Assembly (NCBI RefSeq): GCF_900115955.1
Contig: NZ_FOYL01000015.1
Location: 124,001 to 188,000 of the forward strand
Length of the DNA: 64,000 nucleotides
Direction: 5' to 3'
Origin: Lentzea waywayandensis
GTDB taxonomy: Bacteria > Actinomycetota > Actinomycetes > Mycobacteriales > Pseudonocardiaceae
Below are positions 57,947-64,000 of the stretch, piece after piece. A program made the position numbers and the translations under genes. Numbering within the stretch: the first letter of the stretch is position 1; each line of letters begins with the position of its first letter. The notes beneath the pieces were generated by a model. The model worked only from the letters and a program-made list of their open reading frames with translations, was not told where the DNA came from and made no database searches.

Positions 57947-59374
57947 TCAGCGCCGAACGCGGCCCAGCAGGTGTGCTGCGACACGGGCGGCGGCCGCGTC
58001 GGCGGTCGCGATGCAGGCCGGCACACCCACCCCGTGCAGGGTGGCGCCCGCGACGGCGAGGCCCGGCACGTCGGCGATGCCGCGTTCGATGGTGTCCACC
58101 AGGTCGACGTGACCGACGCCGTACTGCGGCAGCCCCCCACCCCAGCGCTGGACCACGTAGTCGATCGGAGCGGCCTTGATGCCCGTCAGCTCGTACAGGT
58201 CGTTGCGCACGGCCTTGACGAGGTCGGCGTCGCTGCGCTGAAGGAGCGCCGTCTCGCCGTGCCGCCCGACCGAGCCGCGCAGGATGACCGGTTCGCCGTA
58301 GTGCGCCCACTTGCGGCTGGAGAACGTGAACGCCTTGGCGGTGAACGGGGTGATGCGGTCGGAGTACCGCTCCCCCTCCGCGATCAGCACGCCGGAGCGG
58401 TCCGGCAGTGCGGTGCCCGGTGGCAGCGCCAGCGCGACCACGGCCATCGAGGCGACCTCGACCTTGCCGTACGCGGCGGACACCTGCGGCGCGATCTCGT
58501 GCAGCAGTCTGCGCGCGGACGGGGCCGGGACCGCGAGCACGACGCCGTCGCACTCCAGGTACTCCGGGGTCGCGGCCGAACCGATCTCCAGCCGCCAGCC
58601 GGCGCCGAGCCACGACAGCACCCGGACCGGCAGTCCGAGCCTGATCTCGGGCCTCGCGACCTCGGCGAGCCGGTCGACGAGCGACGAGACGCCGTTGCTC
58701 AGCGACGCGAACACCGGCGGCCGTGCGGAGCGGGCCTGCGGTGGCGCGGGCATCATCATCGCGGCGGCCGCGAGCAGCGAACCGACGCCCTTGTCCAGCA
58801 GCGTCGCGATCTGCGGCATCGTGGCGCGCAGGCCGAGCTCGTCCGCGCGGCCCGCGTAGACGCCGCCCAGCAGCGGGCTGACCAGGCGGTCGGCGACCTC
58901 GGGGCCGAACCGTTCCTTCATCAGCGTGCCGACGGCGACGTCGCCGCCCCTGAGCTCGATCGGCGGCAGCGTCGGTTCCATCTCGACCCGCAGCGCGCCC
59001 TCGGACGACAGCATGTGCCGCACGGTCTCGACGCTGGCCGGAACGCCCATGAACGTGTGCGCCGGCAGCTGGTGCGTGCGCCCGGCCGCGTGGACGCTCG
59101 CCTTCGCGGCCGTCGGATGCACGACGTGATCGGCCAGCCCGACCTCGTTGATCAGCTCCTGCGCCTCGGGTTTGCGGTGCAGGAACGCCTCCGCGCCCAC
59201 GTCGAACCGCACACCGGCGAGCTCGGTCGTGCGCAGCTTGCCGCCGAGCCGGTCGGACTGCTCGATCACCGTGATCCTGGCCTGCGGGCCGAGCAGCATC
59301 CGCAACCGGTGCGCGGCGGCCAGGCCGGAGATGCCTCCCCCGACGACGGCGACGTGCGGCGCTCTACCGTGCAT
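57947..59374 (-). CDS. hemY: Coproporphyrinogen/protoporphyrinogen oxidase (HemY type)
   Basis: A 475-residue FAD protein. VAVVGGGISGLAAAHRL is the dinucleotide loop, followed by IEQSDRLGGKLRTT and RFDVGAEAFLHR. The C-terminal VAGATLHGVGVPACIATADAAA contacts FAD. In this clade the enzyme oxidises coproporphyrinogen III to coproporphyrin III with oxygen; the adjacent HemQ supports that route. ATG 59374 overlaps the HemE stop by one base (TAATG). Confidence 0.92.
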   Translation of the reverse strand: MHGRAPHVAVVGGGISGLAAAHRLRMLLGPQARITVIEQSDRLGGKLRTTELAGVRFDVGAEAFLHRKPEAQELINEVGLADHVVHPTAAKASVHAAGRTHQLPAHTFMGVPASVETVRHMLSSEGALRVEMEPTLPPIELRGGDVAVGTLMKERFGPEVADRLVSPLLGGVYAGRADELGLRATMPQIATLLDKGVGSLLAAAAMMMPAPPQARSARPPVFASLSNGVSSLVDRLAEVARPEIRLGLPVRVLSWLGAGWRLEIGSAATPEYLECDGVVLAVPAPSARRLLHEIAPQVSAAYGKVEVASMAVVALALPPGTALPDRSGVLIAEGERYSDRITPFTAKAFTFSSRKWAHYGEPVILRGSVGRHGETALLQRSDADLVKAVRNDLYELTGIKAAPIDYVVQRWGGGLPQYGVGHVDLVDTIERGIADVPGLAVAGATLHGVGVPACIATADAAAARVAAHLLGRVRR

Positions 59375-60408
59375 TACAAGCTGTGGATCAGTTCGACGGT
59401 CCGGGTGATGATCTCCGGATCGGTGTCGGGCAGCACGCCGTGGCCGAGGTTGAAGATGTGGCCCGCCGCGGCCTTGCCCTCGGCGTGGATGCGGCGCACC
59501 TCGCCTTCGACGGCCTCGAAGCCCGCGAAGAACAGCGCCGGGTCGAGGTTGCCCTGCACGACGGGCTTCGGGAGCTCGGGGTTCGCCTGCTGGAGTCGCT
59601 GCACGGCGACGTCCAGGGGAATCCGCCAGTCGACGCCGACGACGTCCGCGCCGGCCTCGCGCATCGCGGGCAGCAGCTCACCGGTGCCGACGCCGAAGTG
59701 GATGCGCGGCACCGTCGTGATCGTCTCCAGGACGCGCTTCGAGTGCGGCAGAACGAACTCGCGGTAGTCGCGCTCGGACAGCGCGCCCGCCCAGGAGTCG
59801 AACAGCTGGACCGCCTGGACACCGGCGTCGAGCTGCGCGTGCAGGAACGCCGTCGTGACGTCCGCGATCTTGGCCAGCAGCGCGTGCCACAACTCGGGGT
59901 TGCCGTGCATGAGCGCCTTGGTGCGCTCGTGGTTCTTGCTCGGCCCGCCCTCGACGAGGTAGGAGGCCAGCGTGAACGGCGCCCCCGCGAACCCGATCAG
60001 CGCGACGTCCTGCGGGAGTTCCTTGAGCAGCAACCCGATCGCGTCCGCGACCGGCTGGACCTGCTCGGCGTGCAGCTCAGGAAGAGCCTTCACGTCCTCG
60101 AGCGTCCGGACCGGGTTCGCGACCACGGGACCGGTGCCCGCGACGATGTCGAGGTCGACACCGGCGGCCTTGAGCGGCACCACGATGTCGGAGAAGAGGA
60201 TCGCGCCGTCGACGCCGTGCCGCCGGACGGGCTGCATGGTGATCTCGCAGACCATCTCCGGGTCCATGCAGGCGTCGAGCATCGCGGTGCCCTGGCGGAG
60301 TGCCCGGTACTCGGGCAGCGACCGTCCCGCCTGCCTCATGAACCAGACAGGGGTGTGCGACGGGGTGCCGCCATGAGCGGCCACGAGGAGGGGTGCCGTG
60401 GAAGTCAT
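59374..60408 (-). CDS. hemE: Uroporphyrinogen decarboxylase
   Basis: A 344-residue HemE. TPVWFMRQAGRSLPEYRALRQG is the substrate-binding signature (family consensus PxWxMRQAGR). ILFSDIVVPLKAAGVDL contains the conserved Asp, and IGFAGAPFTLASYLVEGGPS the second signature. It converts uroporphyrinogen III to coproporphyrinogen III in the cytoplasm and is first in the hemE-hemY-hemQ minus-strand operon. Confidence 0.95.
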   Translation of the reverse strand: MTSTAPLLVAAHGGTPSHTPVWFMRQAGRSLPEYRALRQGTAMLDACMDPEMVCEITMQPVRRHGVDGAILFSDIVVPLKAAGVDLDIVAGTGPVVANPVRTLEDVKALPELHAEQVQPVADAIGLLLKELPQDVALIGFAGAPFTLASYLVEGGPSKNHERTKALMHGNPELWHALLAKIADVTTAFLHAQLDAGVQAVQLFDSWAGALSERDYREFVLPHSKRVLETITTVPRIHFGVGTGELLPAMREAGADVVGVDWRIPLDVAVQRLQQANPELPKPVVQGNLDPALFFAGFEAVEGEVRRIHAEGKAAAGHIFNLGHGVLPDTDPEIITRTVELIHSL

Positions 60409-60467
60409 ATCTCTTTCATGGTCCCACGTCCCGGCGTGCCGCCGTCACTCGGCCGGATTGCGAGGCA

Positions 60468-60473
60468 TACAGT
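60468..60473 (+). promoter_or_regulatory. TACAGT -10 box 7 bases before the DUF3000 gene
   Basis: TACAGT fits TANNNT. No Shine-Dalgarno sequence precedes GTG 60481, consistent with a leaderless transcript. Confidence 0.35.
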
Positions 60474-60480
60474 CAGTTGT

Positions 60481-61029
60481 GTGACCGAGCCGGAAATCTT
60501 CCGCCGGGCGGTGGGGACGCTCAAGTCGGTTCGCCACAGGCCCGAGATCGAACTCACCGAAGTTCGCCCACCGCAGCGGCTCGCTCCGTGGGCGTACGCG
60601 CTGACGGCTGAGGTCACCGGCCCGTCGGACGAACTGTCGACCGGAAGGCTCGTGCTGCTGCACGATCCGGACGGCGACGAGGCGTGGGGCGGTGTCCTGC
60701 GCGTCGTGGCGTACGTGCGCGTCGAGCTGGACCACGAGCTCGCGTCCGATCCCCTGCTGCCCGAGGTCGGCTGGTCGTGGCTGACCGAGGCGCTGGAGCA
60801 GTCCGGGGCCGGGTTCACCGCTCTGGGCGGGACCGTGACGCAGACGTCGTCGGCCCGGTTCGGCGACATCGCCGGCCCCGCGCGCACCGATGATCTGGAG
60901 CTGCGCGCGTCGTGGACCGCGCTCGACGGAGAACTCGCCGAGCACGGCACCGCGTTCTACGAGCTGATGGCGACAGCCGTGGGGCTGCCGCCGGTCGGCG
61001 TCACTCTCTTCGGCCAGCGCCAGCCCTAG
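60481..61029 (+). CDS. DUF3000 family protein
   Basis: A 182-residue actinobacterial protein of unknown function: FRRAVGTLKSVRHRPEIELTEVRPPQRLAPWAYALTAEV at the N-terminus and DPDGDEAWGGVLRVVAYVRVELD in the middle. It is divergent from hemE and conserved beside it in actinobacteria. It overlaps the convergent dipeptidase by four bases. Confidence 0.9.
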   Translation: MTEPEIFRRAVGTLKSVRHRPEIELTEVRPPQRLAPWAYALTAEVTGPSDELSTGRLVLLHDPDGDEAWGGVLRVVAYVRVELDHELASDPLLPEVGWSWLTEALEQSGAGFTALGGTVTQTSSARFGDIAGPARTDDLELRASWTALDGELAEHGTAFYELMATAVGLPPVGVTLFGQRQP

Positions 61030-62171
61030 GCGTCCGCGTCCCGCAGGACTCGAAGCACGTTCGCGCCGGCGAGCTTGGCGCAGTCGTCCTCGGACCAGCC
61101 CTTGTCGAGCAGCGCGCCGAAGAGGTTCGGGTAGGTGGAGACGTCCTCGAGGCCCTGCGGCAGTGCCTGGACGCCGTCGTAGTCGCCGCCCAGTCCGAGG
61201 TGGTCGACGCCGACGACCTCACGGGCGTGCTCGAGGTGCAGGACGACGTCGTCGAGCGTGGCGACCGGCTTCGGGTGCTCGACGACCCACTTCTCGCCGA
61301 ACGCCTTGCGTTCCCCCATGTCGGCGTGGTTCGCGCCGGCGGCCGTCATGGCCGCACGAAGGGCTGCGTCCCATTCAGCGACACGAGGTGAGACGAAGTC
61401 CGGCACGAATGTGATCATGGCCACACCGCCGTTCGCCTTCAGTTTGATCAACACGTCGTCCGGAATGTTGCGCGGGTGGTCCGCGACCCGGCGGCACGAC
61501 GAGTGGCTGAAGATGACGGGCTTGACGCTCGTCTCGAGCGCGGCGTGCATCGTGCTGGGCGCGACGTGGCTCAGGTCGACGAGCATGCCGATCCGGTTCA
61601 TCTCGCGCACGACGTCGCGGCCGAACTCCGTCAGCCCGCCGTGTTCTGGCTGGTCAGTGGCACTGTCGGCCCACGGGGTGTTGTCGTTGTGCGTCAGTGT
61701 CATGTACCGGACGCCCAGGCGGCGCAGCGCGCGCAGAACCCCGAGTGAAGAGTTGATGGAATGTCCGCCCTCGGCCCCGATGAGGGAGGCGACACGCCCG
61801 GAGGCGAAAACTTTTTCAGCTTCGGCGGCGGTGGTCGCGAGGCCCAGGTGATCGGAGTACCGCCCGGCCAGCTCGTAGACCAGTTCGACCTGCTCCAGCA
61901 CGGCGGTCACCGCTCCGTCACCCGCCAGTCTTCCGGGAATCCAGACGGACCAGAACTGCATCCCCAAGCCGCCCTCGCGCATTTTCACGATGTCCGTGTG
62001 CAGGCTGGGATGACGTTCCGTGAGATCGATCTTCGCGGCGGTCGTGTAGACGTCTTCGCCCGTTCCGTCGCCGAACTCGCGCAGAGCCCACGGCAGGTCG
62101 TTGTGGCCGTCGACGAGGGGCGCACGCTGCAGCAACGCCCGCGCTCGTTCGAGTCCAGAACTGCTAGGCAC
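61026..62171 (-). CDS. M19 membrane-type dipeptidase
   Basis: A 381-residue renal-dipeptidase-family zinc hydrolase. VDGHNDLPWALRE carries the His-x-Asp metal pair, IGAEGGHSINSSLGVLRALRRLGVRYMTLTHNDN the bridging Glu and later His, VDLSHVAPSTM and FSHSSCRRVADHPRNI the remaining ligands, and LGLGGDYDGVQ the active-site Asp. It cleaves dipeptides, possibly D-amino-acid-containing. GTG 62171 is chosen for the GGAG 6 bases upstream; TTG 62183 is an alternative. No signal peptide is visible despite the family name. Confidence 0.88.
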   Translation of the reverse strand: MPSSSGLERARALLQRAPLVDGHNDLPWALREFGDGTGEDVYTTAAKIDLTERHPSLHTDIVKMREGGLGMQFWSVWIPGRLAGDGAVTAVLEQVELVYELAGRYSDHLGLATTAAEAEKVFASGRVASLIGAEGGHSINSSLGVLRALRRLGVRYMTLTHNDNTPWADSATDQPEHGGLTEFGRDVVREMNRIGMLVDLSHVAPSTMHAALETSVKPVIFSHSSCRRVADHPRNIPDDVLIKLKANGGVAMITFVPDFVSPRVAEWDAALRAAMTAAGANHADMGERKAFGEKWVVEHPKPVATLDDVVLHLEHAREVVGVDHLGLGGDYDGVQALPQGLEDVSTYPNLFGALLDKGWSEDDCAKLAGANVLRVLRDADA

Positions 62172-62239
62172 AACCAACTCCAAGATGTCGTTCTGAGAGG
62201 GGCTCGCGTTACACCCCCTATCTAGTTGTCATCCAATCG

Positions 62240-62265
62240 TGTGACACATGGGGCCATCTGTCACA
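62240..62265. promoter_or_regulatory. 26-bp dyad TGTGACACATGG-GG-CCATCTGTCACA
   Basis: Twelve-base arms (62240-62251 and 62254-62265) match as inverted repeats at 11 of 12 positions. It lies in the 255-base region between the divergent dipeptidase and response-regulator genes. No other gene is visible there. The outer TGTGA...TCACA resembles CRP-type half-sites but with a longer spacer. Confidence 0.6.
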
Positions 62266-62426
62266 ACTCAATAGGGATAGATACCCGATTGATCGTCCCG
62301 TAGACCCGCATGGGCGGCTACGCTGCCCCAGACGACACCACTTTCGGTCGATCAGTGGCGCGGCTGATTGGACGAAAGTCTCCGGTGCCGGTCGGGGGGC
62401 ACGACCGACTCCAGGGAGGTAGTGAC

Positions 62427-63143
62427 GTGGCTGCCGTCGGCTTAGGTCAGGCCGTTCGTACCACGCCAGCCGGCTCGTTGCCGGCGAACATGGTCCCGCA
62501 CCCGCGGGAAGAGCTTTTTTCAGTGCTGGTGGTCGACGACCACCCACTGCTGAGGGAGGCGATATCAGCTCGGCTCACCCAAATGGGAGCCGGGACAGTG
62601 CATGAGGCCGCATCGGTGGCAGAGGCTCGGGCGCGGGCACTTGCAACCGGTCCTTGCGACCTCGCGATCCTCGATCTGGGCCTGCCGGATGGCACCGGCA
62701 TCGACCTGGTCACGGAACTCCGTGCTCAGGGCTGGCCCCGCATCGTGGTCCTCGCATCCTCCGACGACCCCTACGCGGTCAGGTCGGCCTTCCAGGCGGG
62801 CGCCCAGGCGTACCTCCTGAAGTCCGCCTCTCCGATGGTGGTCACCGACGGGGTGCGCAGGGTTCTCGATGGTGGCGTTTACGCAGATCCGAGCGTGGCA
62901 CCAGTACTCGCAGCGGGTACTCGGGTGCCGGGCACGGACAACACGCCGCGGGAACTCTCCGCGCGTGAGGTCGAGGTGCTCCAGCTGGTCGCCGATGGCC
63001 AGAGCAACAAGGAAATCGGCGAGGCTCTGAGCTTGTCCGCGTTGACGGTGAAGTCTCACCTGTCGCGGATCGGCCGGAAGCTGGGCACAGGAGATCGCGC
63101 TCAGATGGTCGCGCTGGCCATGCGTGCCGGCGTGATCCGTTAG
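62427..63143 (+). CDS. NarL/LuxR-type response regulator
   Basis: A 238-residue response regulator. The receiver has the acidic pair VVDDHPLLREA, the phospho-acceptor in LAILDLGLPDGTGID, and the switch lysine in YLLKSASP. The C-terminal LuxR domain is ELSAREVEVLQLVADGQSNK, then EIGEALSLSALTVKSHLSRIGRKL. It has a roughly 30-residue N-terminal extension. GTG 62427 has GGGAGG upstream. No histidine kinase is adjacent. Codon use is slightly less GC-biased than in neighbouring genes. Confidence 0.88.
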   Translation: MAAVGLGQAVRTTPAGSLPANMVPHPREELFSVLVVDDHPLLREAISARLTQMGAGTVHEAASVAEARARALATGPCDLAILDLGLPDGTGIDLVTELRAQGWPRIVVLASSDDPYAVRSAFQAGAQAYLLKSASPMVVTDGVRRVLDGGVYADPSVAPVLAAGTRVPGTDNTPRELSAREVEVLQLVADGQSNKEIGEALSLSALTVKSHLSRIGRKLGTGDRAQMVALAMRAGVIR

Positions 63144-63180
63144 ATACCGGTTTGAAGCACTGAACCGGCCGAGAACACCT

Positions 63181-64000
63181 GTGAGTGGTGCGATCGTCGT
63201 AGGGTCATCCGCTGTGGATGTACCCGCCGACGAGCCAACCGCACCAACCGGACCAGATCCGGTACCGCTGACGGAACCTGCTGATGGGGTCCCGCCCGTG
63301 GTCGCCGATCAAGCTGCGCTCCGGCGAGCCGCTGACGCGCTCGCCGGGGCGAAGGGCCCGGTCGCGGTGGACACCGAGCGAGCCTCGGGCTACCGCTACT
63401 CACAGCGTGCCTATCTGGTGCAACTGCGCCGGGAAGGCGCCGGCACATGGTTGGTCGATCCGATCGCCCTAGGCGGACGGCTCGATCCACTGGTGCAGGC
63501 GCTGGATGGCACTGAGTGGGTGTTGCACGCGGCGTCTCAGGACCTGCCGTGCCTCGCCGAACTCGGGCTGCGACCCGGCGTGCTGTTCGACACCGAGCTG
63601 GCGGGCAGGCTGGCTGGGTTCGATCGTGTCGCACTGGGCACGCTGGTGGAACGGCTACTCGGTTTTAGGCTCGAGAAGGGGCACGGCGCGGCCGACTGGT
63701 CGCGCCGGCCCCTTCCTGCCGACTGGCTGACGTACGCCGCTCTCGACGTGGAGCTGCTCGTGCAGCTGCGCGACGTTCTCGAAACCGAGCTGGAGCGCCA
63801 GGGCAAACTCGCCTGGGCGCTCGAGGAGTTCGAGGCGGTGCGGACGGCGCCATTGCCGCGTCCCCGTACCGACCCCTGGCGGCGCACGTCCGGTATCCAC
63901 CGCGTGCGCAACCAGAGGCAACTGGCCCTCGTGCGTGCGCTGTGGGAAGCCCGCGACGCCGTGGCCCGCGATCGCGACATCGCCCCGGGCCGAGTCCTCC
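63181..64000 (+). CDS. rnd: Ribonuclease D with HRDC domain (truncated by window end)
   Basis: The first about 273 residues are present. After a disordered Pro-rich start, the 3'-5' exonuclease domain shows DEDD motifs: VAVDTERASGYRYSQRAYLVQL (Asp, Glu), VLHAASQDLPCL (Asp) and WLTYAALDVELLVQLRDVL (Tyr-x3-Asp). The HRDC domain begins near residue 250 (RNQRQLALVRALWEARDAVA). It trims stable RNAs. GTG 63181 is used; GTG 63214 is an alternative. Confidence 0.9.
   Translation, partial: MSGAIVVGSSAVDVPADEPTAPTGPDPVPLTEPADGVPPVVADQAALRRAADALAGAKGPVAVDTERASGYRYSQRAYLVQLRREGAGTWLVDPIALGGRLDPLVQALDGTEWVLHAASQDLPCLAELGLRPGVLFDTELAGRLAGFDRVALGTLVERLLGFRLEKGHGAADWSRRPLPADWLTYAALDVELLVQLRDVLETELERQGKLAWALEEFEAVRTAPLPRPRTDPWRRTSGIHRVRNQRQLALVRALWEARDAVARDRDIAPGRVL

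Noticed and set aside
1..64000. tRNA, rRNA, transposase, integrase or phage genes
   Set aside because: I found no cloverleaf sequences, transposase or integrase motifs, or long terminal inverted repeats on either strand by eye.

Overview
This 64 kb window is very GC-rich chromosome from a filamentous actinomycete. The order Pseudonocardiales (a Lentzea/Saccharothrix/Amycolatopsis-like organism) is my best guess. The evidence is the codon bias, the many GTG starts and four-base overlaps, a SsgA-like sporulation/cell-division protein, SARP/LuxR/STAND-type regulators, a coproporphyrin-dependent haem branch (HemQ, HemY, HemE), LigC with a stand-alone polymerase domain, and DUF3000/DUF3037/DUF3040 proteins. 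I see no rRNA or tRNA genes, insertion sequences, prophage or CRISPR array. The genus is an inference, not a measurement.

Layout. 1-13 kb is a choline/glycine-betaine (C1-amine) catabolic island. It holds a truncated dimethylglycine-oxidase-like flavoprotein, an IclR regulator, a Rieske ferredoxin and its reductase, betaine-aldehyde dehydrogenase, choline dehydrogenase and an APC permease. A convergent operon carries a PucR/CdaR-like regulator, an MHS-type MFS transporter and a 3-hydroxybutyrate-dehydrogenase-like SDR. A neighbouring hypothetical gene is broken by a 10-bp tandem duplication. 13-36 kb is mixed housekeeping: LCP cell-wall ligase, HipA-like kinase with DUF3037, ArsR/SRPBCC pair, secreted SGNH hydrolase and lactonase, PPK2, ornithine aminotransferase, DUF2252, ceramidase-like protein, ABC-F, ZapE, LigC, a serine-less alpha/beta hydrolase lipoprotein, DUF1996 under a LacI-type palindrome, and a stand-alone LigD-type polymerase. 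A previously overlooked 21-residue, eight-cysteine peptide gene sits at 31.1 kb with its own Shine-Dalgarno sequence and terminator. 36-47 kb holds an acyl-CoA dehydrogenase/hydratase operon and a cluster of regulators (LuxR, LAL, SsgA, two tandem XRE-NB-ARC-TPR proteins, GntR next to asparaginase).

The most interesting region is 49.2-54.0 kb. Four consecutive TIGR04222-type membrane proteins, each with a different Cys/Ser/Gly-rich low-complexity tail (4, 9, 5 and 6 cysteines), are followed by a DUF692/MNIO (multinuclear non-haem iron oxidative) enzyme and a small helical partner protein. The last four genes are tightly coupled, and the glycine codons ending the tails double as ribosome-binding sites for the next gene. 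MNIO enzymes of known function modify cysteines of ribosomally made peptides, so the simplest hypothesis is that the tails are the substrates: a membrane-anchored, multi-substrate cysteine-modification system. A strong intrinsic terminator closes the cassette, and a large secreted subtilisin follows. A 24-codon peptide gene precedes it.

57-64 kb is the haem branch (HemQ-HemY-HemE), DUF3000, an M19 dipeptidase, a NarL-type response regulator behind a 26-bp dyad, and a ribonuclease D gene that runs off the right edge.
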